Positions 8,069 to 17,039 of a DNA stretch of 33,854 nucleotides are shown here, in pieces. Source of the stretch: Actinomycetes bacterium (GTDB lineage: Bacteria; Actinomycetota; Acidimicrobiia; Acidimicrobiales; Ilumatobacteraceae); NCBI GenBank assembly GCA_014190295.1, contig BJGF01000008.1, forward strand, positions 1 through 33,854. The letters are read 5' to 3'. How positions within the stretch are numbered: the first letter of the stretch is position 1; the number at the start of each line of letters is the position of its first letter. A model generated the notes under the pieces. It made no database searches. It was not told where the DNA came from and saw only the letters and a list, made by a program, of their open reading frames with translations. Position numbers and translations under genes: made by a program.

Positions 8069-8539
8069 ATGACTGACGAAAAAGCAGAGATACCCAGCGA
8101 AGAGCTGAGCGTTGAAGCACTCGTCGAACAACTGATAACCGAACGCGACGAATTCAAAGATATTGCCTTGCGTGTGCAAGCAGAGTTTGAGAATTATCGC
8201 AAGCGCTCGGCCGCACAGTTGATTGATGAGTCTGATCGCAATTCTGGTCGCCTTGTTGAGGGCTTGTTAGCAGTGCTTGATGCCTGCGAAGCCGCGATCG
8301 CCCACGACATGGCTGGCGTCGAACCGATTTTTAGTTCGATGTTGAATGCCTTACAAAAACAAGGTCTTGAAGTTTTAGATCTTGTCGATACGGTTTTTGA
8401 TCCAAGTGTTGCTGACGCGGTTGTGCATGAGCCTGCCGACGCAGATGGCGACGAGACCAAGATTGTTGAAGTGTTACGCACCGGCTATCGCTGGAAGGGC
8501 CGAGTTCTTCGCGCCGCAATGGTGAAGGTTAAGGGATAA
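8069..8539 (+). CDS. grpE: Nucleotide exchange factor GrpE
   Basis: A 156-residue protein. An acidic N-terminus is followed by the long helix with RVQAEFENYRKRS, the region of the GrpE dimer coiled coil. The C-terminal beta domain includes the VVHEPADADGDETKIVEVLRTGYRWKGRVLR segment matching the conserved GrpE ending (positions about 112-150). GrpE opens the DnaK nucleotide site to release ADP. It is at the short end of the family because the N-terminal disordered region is reduced. It lies 19 nt after dnaK and 15 nt before dnaJ. No strong ribosome-binding site is visible, so translation may depend on coupling. Confidence 0.95.
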   Translation: MTDEKAEIPSEELSVEALVEQLITERDEFKDIALRVQAEFENYRKRSAAQLIDESDRNSGRLVEGLLAVLDACEAAIAHDMAGVEPIFSSMLNALQKQGLEVLDLVDTVFDPSVADAVVHEPADADGDETKIVEVLRTGYRWKGRVLRAAMVKVKG

Positions 8540-8554
8540 TCCAGGTTTCGTGCA

Positions 8555-9532
8555 ATGACCGCACAGCGTGAGTGGTTCGAAAAAGATTATTACGCCGTGC
8601 TCGGCGTCGCCAAAGACGCAACCGATAAAGAGATAACAAAGACGTATCGAAAACTCGCCCGCAAATATCATCCTGATGCGAATCCAAACAACACCACTGC
8701 CGAAAATAAGTTCAAAGAAATTTCAGCTGCTTACGATGTTCTTGGTGACGAGTCTCGTCGCAAAGAATATGACGAAGTGCGTCGAGCGGGGCCATCTGCC
8801 TTTGGCATGAACGGCGCTCGTGGCGCTGGACATGCTGGACAGGGTGGCTTTAGTGGCGGTCAGCCATTTGACATGGGTGGCACCGACATCAGCGACTTGA
8901 TAAGTCAAATGTTTGGCGGTGGGCGAGGGCGCAGTGGTGTTGATCCGCGACGAGGCACCGACTTAGAGGCTTCACTTGATATCAGTTTTCTAGATGCATT
9001 TACCGGCACGACGACCTCATTGCGTTTATCAACCGACGGTGAATCTAAACCTCGCGAAATTAACGTGAGAATACCCGCAGGTGTTGACAATGGTCAGCGA
9101 ATTCGCATCAAAGGTCGTGGCGGACCTGGTCGTAGTGGTGCCCCAGCGGGTGACTTGCTGTTGACCTGCAATGTTGCATCACATGATCTGTTCGGTCGTG
9201 AAGGCAAAAACCTGACAGTGCAGTTGCCGATCACTTTTGCTGAGGCGGCACTCGGTGCGAACATTGAAGTGCCAACACTCGATGGTTCAACAGTTACTTT
9301 GCGCATCAAAGCCGGAACTCAAGCCGGCTCAAGACATCGAGTCAAGGGCAAGGGCATTAACGCCAGCAGCGACTCCGGCGATTTAATCGTCAGCGTTGAA
9401 GTAGTTGTGCCAAAAGATTTGACCGACAAACAAAAAAAACTTTTGCAACAATTTGACGACATCTGTGACGAGTCACCTCGTGGTCATTTATTTAGTTCAT
9501 CAACAAAAACTAGAAAAAGTCAAAAAGATTAG
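8555..9532 (+). CDS. dnaJ: J-domain co-chaperone without zinc finger (class II DnaJ/CbpA-like)
   Basis: A 325-residue Hsp40. The J domain occupies residues ~11-75 with the essential HPD at 39-41. A Gly/Phe-rich linker (about 85-125) is followed directly by the two beta-sandwich client-binding domains and the C-terminal dimer region. The four CxxCxGxG zinc repeats of class I DnaJ are absent, and only two scattered cysteines exist (LLTCNVA and DDICDE). This makes it a class II (CbpA/DnaJ2-like) protein even though it sits in the main dnaK operon. It should stimulate the DnaK ATPase and deliver clients. ATG 8555 follows a CCAGG sequence. Confidence 0.93.
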   Translation: MTAQREWFEKDYYAVLGVAKDATDKEITKTYRKLARKYHPDANPNNTTAENKFKEISAAYDVLGDESRRKEYDEVRRAGPSAFGMNGARGAGHAGQGGFSGGQPFDMGGTDISDLISQMFGGGRGRSGVDPRRGTDLEASLDISFLDAFTGTTTSLRLSTDGESKPREINVRIPAGVDNGQRIRIKGRGGPGRSGAPAGDLLLTCNVASHDLFGREGKNLTVQLPITFAEAALGANIEVPTLDGSTVTLRIKAGTQAGSRHRVKGKGINASSDSGDLIVSVEVVVPKDLTDKQKKLLQQFDDICDESPRGHLFSSSTKTRKSQKD

Positions 9533-9541
9533 GGAGCAAAG

Positions 9542-9931
9542 ATGAAATACGAAACTCAAGCCGTTTATGTGATCTCAGTTGCCGCTGAGCTTGCTGGTAT
9601 GCATCCACAAACTTTGAGAATTTATGAGCGCCGTGGGTTAGTTCAACCAGCGCGCACAGCCGGCGGCAAACAACGTCGTTACAGCAATGCAGATATCTCT
9701 CAGTTGCTGCGCATTTCTGAATTGGCAGAACTTGGAATGAACCTTGAAGGCATTCGTCAAGTGATGGCACTCGAGATTCAGGTTGCACAACTCAAACAAG
9801 CAGTGGCACAGTTGCAAAATCAATTAGAGCGGGCGCTATCGAACACGCAAACTAAATATGGGCTTGTGCCATTGAATCAGACGACAATGTTTTTTGGTCG
9901 CAACGCCAGCATTTTGGATGAGGAGCGCTGA
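9542..9931 (+). CDS. hspR: Heat-shock repressor HspR (MerR family)
   Basis: A 129-residue MerR-type regulator. The N-terminal winged HTH (VISVAAELAGMHPQTLRIYERRGLV, residues ~9-34; wing GGKQRRYS) is the diagnostic HspR form. It is followed by a leucine/glutamine-rich coiled coil (about 72-100) and a short tail. In Streptomyces and Mycobacterium, HspR with DnaK as co-repressor binds HAIR sites and silences the dnaK operon. Here the gene is the last in dnaK-grpE-dnaJ-hspR, and a HAIR-like site precedes dnaK, so the whole loop is present. GGAG overlaps the dnaJ stop, and ATG is at 9542. Confidence 0.95.
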   Translation: MKYETQAVYVISVAAELAGMHPQTLRIYERRGLVQPARTAGGKQRRYSNADISQLLRISELAELGMNLEGIRQVMALEIQVAQLKQAVAQLQNQLERALSNTQTKYGLVPLNQTTMFFGRNASILDEER

Positions 9932-9989
9932 ATTTCAGCGACTAGACTTTTACCACGTCCCTAGAGTTCAATCTAATTAGGAGCGTTTG

Positions 9990-11261
9990 ATGCCTGTAAC
10001 TGTCGTCGTTGGAACCCAATGGGGAGACGAAGGCAAGGCAAAAATAATTGATCTACTCGCTGACTCGCATCAAATCGTCGCTCGTTATCAAGGTGGTCAT
10101 AACGCTGGGCACACAGTTGTTGTCGGTGACCAAAAATATGCGCTGCAACTTGTACCTAGCGGCGTTTTTTACAAACACGTCACTCCAATAATTGGTAATG
10201 GCGTAGTTGTTGATCTGCCGACTTTGTTCAACGAAATTGACACCCTTGAATCACGCGGAATCTCATGTCAGAGATTAAAAGTTTCGAGTCTTGCTCACTT
10301 AATTTTTCCGTGGCATCAAGCCCATGATGCAATCAGTGAATCCAATCTTGGTGAGAACAAGATCGGTACAACCCTCAAAGGAATCGGTCCGGCGTATGCC
10401 GACAAAGCCCGACGCGTTGGTATTCGTGTCGGAGATGTGCGCGACCCAAAGCGGTTCAGCGAACTCGTCCGTGGGCGAGCAGTCGCAGAACAAAAGATTT
10501 TGAACGCACTTGGTTCTGAAAAGCTCGATATTGATGCAATCGTGACGCGCTTTAGTGATCTCGGCGCACGCCTTTTGCCATATGTTGCCGACACCGTAAA
10601 TCTGTTGCATAATTCGCTGGAGCGCAACGAACAAGTGTTGCTTGAAGGCGCTCAAGCAACATTTTTAGATGTCGATCATGGCACTTATCCATTCGTGACT
10701 TCTTCTAATCCAACTGCTGGCGGAGCATGTGCCGGGTCTGGTCTTGGGCCTCGCGATATCACCCGCATTGTTGGCATCGCTAAGGCGTACACAACAAGAG
10801 TTGGTAGCGGACCGTTTCCATCAGAACTGATTGGCGCTCTTGGTGACAAGATTGTGGATATTGGTCACGAATTCGGAACCGTTACGGGTCGTCGTCGGCG
10901 ACCAGGTTGGCTAGATCTAGTGATGTTGCGCCACGCAGTGCGTTTAAATTCATTGACAGAAATTGCTCTGACGAAACTTGATGTCTTGGATACATTCGAA
11001 ACAGTGCGAGTATGCGTTGGGTATGAAATGAACGGCAAACTACTTTCTGGGTATCCAGATAATCCAGAATTGCTTAGCGCCGTGACACCGCAATACGTAG
11101 ACATTCAAGGTTGGAAGACAGATGTGCGCAAAGTGCGAAAATTCAGTGATCTTCCAACACAAGCACGAACTCTTGTTGAACTCGTCGAAAAACATGTCGG
11201 GGTTCCAGTGACAATGATCGGCGTTGGCCCAGAACGAAACGAATGTGTCGTGCGAACATGA
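9990..11261 (+). CDS. purA: Adenylosuccinate synthetase
   Basis: A 423-residue GTP-dependent enzyme joining IMP and aspartate in AMP synthesis. It has the family's GTQWGDEGK start with catalytic Asp13, NAGHT with catalytic His41, the GTTLKGIGPAYADK IMP loop, and the TSSNPTAGGACAGSGLGP segment. One striking change is that the usual invariant GDEGKGK phosphate loop reads GDEGKAK (Ala17). The start is ATG 9990, with AGGAG at 9979-9983 six bases ahead, in preference to TTG 9987. A possible promoter (TTTACC-N17-TCTAAT, 9949-9977) would start transcription almost at the ribosome-binding site and is therefore doubtful. It overlaps purB by four bases (ATGA). Confidence 0.96.
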   Translation: MPVTVVVGTQWGDEGKAKIIDLLADSHQIVARYQGGHNAGHTVVVGDQKYALQLVPSGVFYKHVTPIIGNGVVVDLPTLFNEIDTLESRGISCQRLKVSSLAHLIFPWHQAHDAISESNLGENKIGTTLKGIGPAYADKARRVGIRVGDVRDPKRFSELVRGRAVAEQKILNALGSEKLDIDAIVTRFSDLGARLLPYVADTVNLLHNSLERNEQVLLEGAQATFLDVDHGTYPFVTSSNPTAGGACAGSGLGPRDITRIVGIAKAYTTRVGSGPFPSELIGALGDKIVDIGHEFGTVTGRRRRPGWLDLVMLRHAVRLNSLTEIALTKLDVLDTFETVRVCVGYEMNGKLLSGYPDNPELLSAVTPQYVDIQGWKTDVRKVRKFSDLPTQARTLVELVEKHVGVPVTMIGVGPERNECVVRT

Positions 11262-12565
11262 TCGAGCGCTACAGCCTGCCTGAAATGTCAGAAATATTTT
11301 CTGATGAATCCAAGTTTCGTCGTTATTTAGAAATTGAATTACTCGCAACCTCAGCACATAGTGAACTCGGCATTGTGCCACGCGATCACGCACAAGTTTG
11401 TCGAGATCGAGCACCAAAAATCGACAGTGAATTTGTTTCAGCCGTAAGCGAGCGTGAACGTGTGACCGATCATGATGTTGCTGCATTTGTGGATGTCGTT
11501 CAACAACGCATCGGCATGCCAGCAGGCGCATGGATTCACCACGGGCTTACTAGTTCTGATGTTGTTGACACTGCTTGGTGTTGGATGTTGCGTGATGCCG
11601 CAGTCTTGATTGATCGCGCACTCGTAGATTTCTACGAAGTAGTCGTAGTGCTTGCTGAAAAACATCGCGACACCGTAATGATTGGACGCACGCACGGCAT
11701 TCATGCTGAGCCGACAACGTTTGGGGCAAAAGTTGCATTGTGGGCATTACAACTGCGCCGTGATCGTGAACGTCTAGCAACAGCGACACAAAGAATCGGT
11801 GTTTGTAAATTATCTGGGGCAGTAGGCACCTATTCGAATATTGATCCACAGATCGAACTGAGTGTTGCAAAAGCGCTCGGGTTAACGCCGGTGCCAGCAA
11901 CTCAGGTGATCGCTCGCGATCGACACGCCGAATATCTGTGGGCTTGCGCAAGCATTGGCACGACAATTGAGACGATTGCAGTTGAGTTGCGTCATTTGCA
12001 GCGCACAGAAGTTAATGAAGTACGCGAAGGTTTTGCGGCCGGCCAAAAAGGTAGTTCGGCAATGCCACACAAGCGCAATCCAATTTCGTCTGAAACTTTG
12101 ACCGGTTTGTCGCGTGTTTTGCGTGCCAACCTTCAGGTCGGTTTGCAAGACGTTGCTTTGTGGCACGAACGCGACATCTCGCACTCGTCGGCTGAAAGAA
12201 TCGTGTTGCCTGACTCGTCGATGCTTGCGTATTACATGTTGCGTCGGGCCACAAAACTAATCACAAATCTAGAAGTTGATTCTGCACGAATGGTTAAAAA
12301 TCTAAATTCGAGTCACGGCGTCATATTTTCACAGTCTGTATTGCTGGCACTTGTTGCTTCTGCAATGTCACGAGATGACGCCTACCGATTAGTTCAAGAA
12401 CTTGCAGCACGTGCAATAAGCGAGTCATGTCAATTTCGTGAACTTCTTGCGGCCGATAAAAGAATTACTTTGTCAGCAAAACAATTAGACGAAATATTTG
12501 ATCTCAAAAAATCTGTCAAACACACGGACCGCGTGTTTGACGCTCTAACCTCGGCCCAGCCTTAA
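11258..12565 (+). CDS. purB: Adenylosuccinate lyase
   Basis: A 435-residue fumarase/aspartase-superfamily lyase that cleaves adenylosuccinate to AMP and SAICAR to AICAR, following purA in the pathway. Conserved parts are the MIERYSLPEM start, HHGLTSSDVVDT (about residues 94-105), IGRTHGIHAEPTTFG with the catalytic His146, and the flexible signature loop GSSAMPHKRNP at 265-275. The start ATG 11258 overlaps the purA stop as ATGA, implying translational coupling; an upstream in-frame ATG at 11243 is less likely because the family begins MI-x-RY. No anomalies are seen. Confidence 0.97.
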   Translation: MIERYSLPEMSEIFSDESKFRRYLEIELLATSAHSELGIVPRDHAQVCRDRAPKIDSEFVSAVSERERVTDHDVAAFVDVVQQRIGMPAGAWIHHGLTSSDVVDTAWCWMLRDAAVLIDRALVDFYEVVVVLAEKHRDTVMIGRTHGIHAEPTTFGAKVALWALQLRRDRERLATATQRIGVCKLSGAVGTYSNIDPQIELSVAKALGLTPVPATQVIARDRHAEYLWACASIGTTIETIAVELRHLQRTEVNEVREGFAAGQKGSSAMPHKRNPISSETLTGLSRVLRANLQVGLQDVALWHERDISHSSAERIVLPDSSMLAYYMLRRATKLITNLEVDSARMVKNLNSSHGVIFSQSVLLALVASAMSRDDAYRLVQELAARAISESCQFRELLAADKRITLSAKQLDEIFDLKKSVKHTDRVFDALTSAQP

Positions 12566-12581
12566 TTTAGATTTACGAGCA

Positions 12582-13151
12582 ATGCCGACACTGCCTGCAC
12601 TCGACCCGGCAAGAGATGCATTACGCAAACATATTTTGCAACATTCACTCAAGACGGGTTCGTTCACACTTAAGTCAGGTCGCACCAGCAATTGGTTTTT
12701 AGATTCAAAACAAACCGCTTGTCGTAGTGATGGCATTTTGCTCGTCAGTGATGTCGCTCTGGTGATATTGCCGAGCGATATTGATGCAATCGGTGGTCTA
12801 ACGATGGGCGCTGACCCGGTTGCATTTGGTATCGCCGCGGTTGCAGCAACGCGGGGCAGAACTCTTCGCAGTTTCAGCGTGCGTAAAGAAGCCAAAGATC
12901 ACGGAGTAACTGGTCGAATCGCTGGTGCGCTACAACCAGGCGACCGTGTGGCGATTGTTGAAGACACAGTCACGCGCGGCACTTCGCTTTTTGAAGCCGT
13001 TGAAGTAGTCAAAGCATTCGGCGCAACGCCAGTGTTCATTACGGTCATAGTTGATCGCGGCGGCACTTGTGCGGCGATGGCCAGCGACGCAAAAATCATC
13101 TACCAACCGATGTTGACTGCACTCGACCTCGGTTACGAATACGGATCGTGA
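12582..13151 (+). CDS. pyrE: Orotate phosphoribosyltransferase
   Basis: A 189-residue type I phosphoribosyltransferase making OMP from orotate and PRPP in pyrimidine synthesis. It contains the FTLKSGRTSNWFLDSK N-terminal substrate segment (about residues 27-42), the IGGLTMGADPVAFGIA loop, the RKEAKDHG stretch with catalytic Lys, and the PRPP-binding motif VAIVEDTVTRGTSL (about 124-137). It lies 16 nt downstream of purB, linking purine and pyrimidine synthesis in one unit. No terminator is evident after it, only an AT-rich spacer before the opposing tRNA cluster. Confidence 0.95.
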   Translation: MPTLPALDPARDALRKHILQHSLKTGSFTLKSGRTSNWFLDSKQTACRSDGILLVSDVALVILPSDIDAIGGLTMGADPVAFGIAAVAATRGRTLRSFSVRKEAKDHGVTGRIAGALQPGDRVAIVEDTVTRGTSLFEAVEVVKAFGATPVFITVIVDRGGTCAAMASDAKIIYQPMLTALDLGYEYGS

Positions 13152-13226
13152 AAACTCAGCGGGCGAAGAGACAGTTTTAAAATTTGGTGCGCGAGCGTTT
13201 AATTTAAATTAATAGTAATTAAATTG

Positions 13227-13299
13227 TGGTCGGGACCGGCGTCGATCCGGTGACCCTGCGCTTTTCAGGCGCATGCTCTGCCTACTGAGCTACCCGACC
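13227..13299 (-). tRNA. tRNA-Phe (anticodon GAA)
   Basis: The minus strand gives a complete 73-nt cloverleaf: acceptor GGTCGGG/CCCGACC, anticodon stem TGCGC/GCGCA, loop CTGAAAA (anticodon GAA), T-arm ACCGG/CCGGT and discriminator A. It is the last of three tRNAs on this strand. Downstream of it lies an AT-rich 75-bp spacer with a 14-bp perfect AT palindrome (13199-13212), which could help end the transcript. Confidence 0.96.
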
Positions 13300-13323
13300 T
13301 TGAAGAGTGAGAACACTCCCCAG

Positions 13324-13397
13324 CGGTCCCGACGGGACTTGAACCCGCGACCTCCGCCTTGACAGGGCGGCGTGAACTCCAACTTCACCACGGGACC
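13324..13397 (-). tRNA. tRNA-Asp (anticodon GTC)
   Basis: A cloverleaf on the minus strand: acceptor GGTCCCG/CGGGACC, anticodon stem CCGCC/GGCGG, loop CTGTCAA (anticodon GTC), T-loop TTCAAGT, discriminator G, 74 nt, CCA not encoded. It is the middle member of the Glu-Asp-Phe cluster. Confidence 0.96.
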
Positions 13398-13427
13398 AGA
13401 TTCTGCTATTGCTGAAACTGATCTTTG

Positions 13428-13500
13428 CACCCCCAACGGGATTCGAACCCGTGCCGCCACCTTGAAAGGGTGGTGTCCTAGGCCACTAGACGATGGGGGC
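13428..13500 (-). tRNA. tRNA-Glu (anticodon TTC)
   Basis: A cloverleaf on the minus strand: acceptor GCCCCCA/TGGGGGT (first pair G-U), anticodon stem CCACC/GGTGG, loop CTTTCAA (anticodon TTC), T-loop TTCGAAT, discriminator G, 73 nt. It is first in the Glu-Asp-Phe order, an arrangement known from other actinobacteria. Confidence 0.96.
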
Positions 13501-13580
13501 ATGGAACTACTAACCGTTGAGAAAGCCCTTGAAATCTATCACCTCCAATTGATGAAAAACCTTGTAACTCGCTAAAAAAA

Positions 13581-14147
13581 TTAAAGAGCTTCACTTTGTG
13601 CCCCTACCGTCCATTCAAGGATCCAACCTAGGTATTCATAGAGTTCACGCTGTACTGGTTCTTCGTCGTCTTGCTCGATCTCTATAGAGTTAGTTTTTTC
13701 GTCGACCGACCCAGCACTCGTTTTGTCGGGGATATTTTGGGCGCCATAATCCGACTCAGCGATATCTAATGTGGTGCCGAGTACAAGTCTCAATGAATTG
13801 ATACTTCGAGCGAAGGCATCAATTTCTGCTTCAGAAAGTTCATCGTGTCGTGCAATTACGGACAAACTAATTTCGATCGATGAAAGCCGTGATGCGAGCA
13901 ATTCTTCTCGCATCAAACGTTGATACTCGGCGTCTTTTTTAGCATCGTTGTGATATGCCGTCGGAAATAATCTGCGCAGTGAAGCATCATCAGTTGTATT
14001 TAACAATGAGTCTCGAAGTTGTGTGATCAAATGTGTCAGAACTTCGCGATGGTCTTTTGGCAGCGCCAATTTGTATGCACCGTTTTTTGTCCGCACGACG
14101 GGGCCTTTTTTAATTGTCACAATGTCTCGTGCTCCATGGTTGCCCAT
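13581..14147 (-). CDS. DUF2017-family protein, ClpS partner gene
   Basis: A 188-residue, mostly alpha-helical soluble protein. It matches the actinobacterial DUF2017 family by its size, the [13 protein letters not shown] and [26 protein letters not shown] segments, and the final [10 protein letters not shown]. It always or nearly always sits next to clpS in this phylum, as here. The biochemical role is not established, and a link to ClpS/Clp proteolysis is inference from linkage. The ATG start at 14147 overlaps the 3' end of clpS by 31 nt. An acidic, Asp/Glu-rich stretch (about residues 145-170) looks disordered. The stop is followed on this strand by a T-rich run but without a convincing hairpin. 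Confidence 0.8.
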   Translation of the reverse strand: MGNHGARDIVTIKKGPVVRTKNGAYKLALPKDHREVLTHLITQLRDSLLNTTDDASLRRLFPTAYHNDAKKDAEYQRLMREELLASRLSSIEISLSVIARHDELSEAEIDAFARSINSLRLVLGTTLDIAESDYGAQNIPDKTSAGSVDEKTNSIEIEQDDEEPVQRELYEYLGWILEWTVGAQSEAL

Positions 14148-14428
14148 AAGCCGTGTTCGTGTAGTCGATAAACATCAAATTCGGCACGCTCGCGTGAACC
14201 ATTAGAAACAACAGCTCGACCTTTGTGGTGCACGTCCAACATCAGTTCGGTTGCTTTTTCAAGGCTGTAGCCGAAGAGTTTTTGAAATACGAAGGTCACA
14301 TATGACATCAAATTGATCGGATCATTCCAAACGATGACGATCCACGGTTTGTCAAACTTTGTCGCATCCCCAACATCTGGCTCCAAGACTTCAGCGGGGC
14401 GAGCATTGACAAGTTGAAAATATCCCAC
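14117..14428 (-). CDS. clpS: ATP-dependent Clp protease adaptor ClpS
   Basis: A 103-residue adaptor that hands N-degron substrates to the ClpC/ClpA unfoldase. The ClpS core is present: [17 protein letters not shown] (about residues 28-44; the NDP and M residues shape the N-end pocket), [20 protein letters not shown], then [17 protein letters not shown] and a final GLWATME. The GTG start at 14428 gives a ~25-residue extension before the core, which is normal for actinobacteria. It is the first gene of the clpS-DUF2017 pair and is divergent from ctaB. Confidence 0.95.
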   Translation of the reverse strand: MGYFQLVNARPAEVLEPDVGDATKFDKPWIVIVWNDPINLMSYVTFVFQKLFGYSLEKATELMLDVHHKGRAVVSNGSRERAEFDVYRLHEHGLWATMEHETL

Positions 14429-14518
14429 ATCTCTATTGTGGCGTAGTTATGTGACTTTTATATCTGGCCAGCGATGATTCACGGTGCTTTCTAGTTGGGC
14501 TTTGGTCAATAATCATCG

Positions 14519-14524
14519 TACGAT
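14519..14524 (+). promoter_or_regulatory. -10-like box placing ctaB transcription start at its GTG codon
   Basis: TACGAT ends exactly six bases before GTG 14531, and no Shine-Dalgarno sequence intervenes. This predicts a leaderless ctaB mRNA. No good -35 is seen. Confidence 0.4.
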
Positions 14525-14530
14525 TGGCGC

Positions 14531-15454
14531 GTGCCACTCAACGTTCGCCCGGTTGTGCCCTCGCGGCTGTTTTCGCATGAGTCAAAGCGCTCACCGAAAA
14601 CTTTGATTGGTGGCTATATCGCATTAACCAAACCACGGATTATCGAACTTCTGCTGGTTACGACTGTCCCAACGATGGTGCTAGCAGCCGGCAAGTGGCC
14701 AGCCTGGTCACTTATCGGAGTTACTCTGCTCGGCGGCACTCTTGCGGCGGGCGGCGCAAACACAATGAATATGTATATCGATCGCGATATCGACAAACTT
14801 ATGAAGCGAACCCAACAGAGACCTCTTGTAACTGGATTGATCGCACCAAAAAATGCTCTCGTGTTTGCAGTGATTTTAGAAATTATTGCGTTCGCTATTT
14901 TGTGGGCGGGAGCAAATTTACTTTCTGCATTTCTGGCATTAAGCGCGACCGCCTTTTACGTTTTTATTTATTCACTCTGGCTGAAGCGAACAAGCAAACA
15001 AAATATTGTTATCGGTGGTGCGGCGGGGGCGGTGCCGACTCTCGTTGGTTGGGCAGCCGTAACAAATTCAGTGGGCTGGCCAGCAGTTTGGTTATTTATG
15101 ATTATATTTCTTTGGACACCGCCACATTTTTGGGCGCTGGCAATTCGTCATGCCGACGAGTATCGGGCTGCCAATGTGCCGATGTTGCCCGCCGTTGTTT
15201 CGATTGAGCGCACTGTTCGAACAATGGTCGGCTACACGATCGTGCTTGCTGGTGCCACATTCGTGTTAATGCCAGTCGCAAATCTCGGCTGGATTTACGG
15301 TTTCACCGCCATCGTTATGGGGCTTGGTTTTACGATTGGCACGGCCATGCTCGGCCGCAAACCGACTGAGGCCTGGTCGATGCGAGTATTTTCATTCTCA
15401 ATCACCTATGTGACTGTTCTGTTTGGTGCATTGATGATTGACGTGCTTATCTAG
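14531..15454 (+). CDS. ctaB: Protoheme IX farnesyltransferase (heme O synthase)
   Basis: A 307-residue UbiA-superfamily membrane prenyltransferase that adds a farnesyl group to heme b to make heme O for the aa3-type oxidase. The signature ALTKPRIIELLL precedes the first helix. The first Asp-rich motif is NMYIDRDIDKLMKRTQQRPLV (around residues 76-96; NxxxDxxxD). The second region contains WTPPHFWALAIRHADEYRAANVPMLPAV in two parts. About eight or nine helices are predicted. The GTG start at 14531 lacks a ribosome-binding site. It opens the oxidase locus, in line with its role in cofactor supply for CtaD. Confidence 0.96.
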   Translation: MPLNVRPVVPSRLFSHESKRSPKTLIGGYIALTKPRIIELLLVTTVPTMVLAAGKWPAWSLIGVTLLGGTLAAGGANTMNMYIDRDIDKLMKRTQQRPLVTGLIAPKNALVFAVILEIIAFAILWAGANLLSAFLALSATAFYVFIYSLWLKRTSKQNIVIGGAAGAVPTLVGWAAVTNSVGWPAVWLFMIIFLWTPPHFWALAIRHADEYRAANVPMLPAVVSIERTVRTMVGYTIVLAGATFVLMPVANLGWIYGFTAIVMGLGFTIGTAMLGRKPTEAWSMRVFSFSITYVTVLFGALMIDVLI

Positions 15455-15545
15455 CCGCTGCGCTAAAAAACAAGCCGCCAATGTGACTTCGTGCAATAAA
15501 GAAGTTTCCGAGCTAAACCTACTAACTGTTAGCGTTATCTGAGTT

Positions 15546-17039
15546 ATGACGGCCGTTGACACGATTTCGCCCACTAGTTCTGGCGCAGGAATTTTCGGTC
15601 TGGTTTCTGAATGGTTGATGACCACGAGTCACCGACGCATTGGTCGATTATTGGTTGCGTCATCTGTTTTTTGGATGCTCTTAGTGGTGTTGGTCGGCAC
15701 GCTTCTTTCGGTTGAGAGAATTAGTTCGACTTCTGATCTTGTTGATCCCACAAGCACGACACAGTTGTTTTCATTTTTTCGTGTTGGTTTGATCTTTGGA
15801 GTGATGGCACCAATGACATTAGGTCTGGCTTTAGCGGTAGTACCGATGCAAATTGGCAGCCAAGTACTCGCCTTTGCTCGTGCCGCACTTTTTGGTGTCT
15901 ATCTATGGATATTTGGCATGGTTATTGTCGGCGTCGCATATATCGGCAACGGTGGTCCTGGTGGTGGTGACCCACAAATGGTTGATTTGTTTCTGGTTGG
16001 CATGGCGTTAGTAGTCGCAGGATTGATAGTTGTTAGTGCGAGCATCGCAACCACGGTTCTCACGTCTCGCCGTGCTGGGATGACGCTAATCGATGCCCCG
16101 ATTTTTGTTTGGTCGTCACTCATCACGAGTATTTCATTAATTCTCACCTTGCCCGTGATGGCTGGTGCGTTAATTTATGTTGCAGTTGATCATTCGTATG
16201 CGAGGGCAACTTTTGGTGCAACAGACGGAATCAACAGTTGGGTTGGTTGGGCACTCACATCACCGCAGATATTTTTGTTGGCGATTTCAACTCTTGGCGT
16301 ACTTGCACAAATAGTCGGCACAATGACTCGGGGCAAACAACCATTACGTGGGGGATTGTTCGTCGGTGTCGGATTGATGAGCACTGCTCTTGTTGGAACG
16401 GTGACCCAGTCTTTTTATGCGGTGCAACTAGATGGTGAACTTGCAGATATCGCAAAAAGCTTGGTGCCGTTTTTGTTGTTCAACGCACTGCCAATTCTCG
16501 GAGTTTTAATTGTGCTCGGACTTTGCTTGTTGGCGATGAAGAACGAAAAAGCAAAACCTAGCGCTGCATTTGTCCCTGCTTTTTTCGGAGTCGGAATGGT
16601 TTCAACCGGCATGCTCGGCAATGCGTTACTTCGAATCAGTAATTTGAAACTTTCAAATACGGTTTTTGAAGAAGCGGTTCTTGTTTATGTTGGGTACGGG
16701 GTGATACTTAGTTCGTTAGGTGCGATTGCGTATTTTGGCCCAAGAATTTGGGGGCGTAAAATGCCAACGATTCCGGTCATTGGTCTTGGACTACTCGGTG
16801 CTCTCGGAATCGTTTTAGCCGCACTTCCTTATTACATCGCCGGGTTTACCGATCAACCTGCTTCTCGCACAACTGGTTCGTTGGGCGACAACAGCCAAAT
16901 CTGGAACTCAGTAGCAGCGCTCGGTCAAGCAATTTTCTTGCTAGTTACGGTTGCGTTCGTTGGTCTTGTAGTTAAGTCATCGCGTGACGGCGAGATCGCT
17001 GATGATGAAATTTTCGAGACTGCTCAGGCGAACGTATGA
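15546..17039 (+). CDS. Ligand-less paralogue of cytochrome oxidase subunit I
   Basis: A 497-residue protein with about 12 helices that aligns by eye with CtaD (20041). Shared landmarks are TTSHRRIGRLL (CtaD TVDHKKLGLMY), VPMQIGSQVLAFAR at 99-112 (IPLQIGARDVAFPR), RRAGMTLIDAPIFVW at 175-189 (MRAPGMTLMKMPIFTW), TSPQIF at 238-243 (GHPEVY) and YFGPRIWGRKM at 396-406. In this alignment all six His ligands are replaced: low-spin heme H92 by F78 and H407 by L379; CuB H270 by S239 and H319/H320 by Q288/S289; high-spin heme H405 by A377. The Tyr crosslinked to CuB becomes F243. It therefore cannot hold hemes or CuB in the normal way. The frame is intact and overlaps the next gene as ATGA. Subunit or assembly roles are inference. 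Confidence 0.8.
   Translation: MTAVDTISPTSSGAGIFGLVSEWLMTTSHRRIGRLLVASSVFWMLLVVLVGTLLSVERISSTSDLVDPTSTTQLFSFFRVGLIFGVMAPMTLGLALAVVPMQIGSQVLAFARAALFGVYLWIFGMVIVGVAYIGNGGPGGGDPQMVDLFLVGMALVVAGLIVVSASIATTVLTSRRAGMTLIDAPIFVWSSLITSISLILTLPVMAGALIYVAVDHSYARATFGATDGINSWVGWALTSPQIFLLAISTLGVLAQIVGTMTRGKQPLRGGLFVGVGLMSTALVGTVTQSFYAVQLDGELADIAKSLVPFLLFNALPILGVLIVLGLCLLAMKNEKAKPSAAFVPAFFGVGMVSTGMLGNALLRISNLKLSNTVFEEAVLVYVGYGVILSSLGAIAYFGPRIWGRKMPTIPVIGLGLLGALGIVLAALPYYIAGFTDQPASRTTGSLGDNSQIWNSVAALGQAIFLLVTVAFVGLVVKSSRDGEIADDEIFETAQANV

Noticed and set aside
13199-13212. AT-only palindrome as a replication or attachment site
   Set aside because: A 14-bp AT palindrome is expected by chance in such an AT-rich spacer, and there are no direct repeats, DnaA boxes or integrase gene nearby.
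13290-13575. Open frames over the tRNA cluster on both strands
   Set aside because: They are translations of tRNA-Asp and tRNA-Glu sequence. The cloverleafs explain the region fully.
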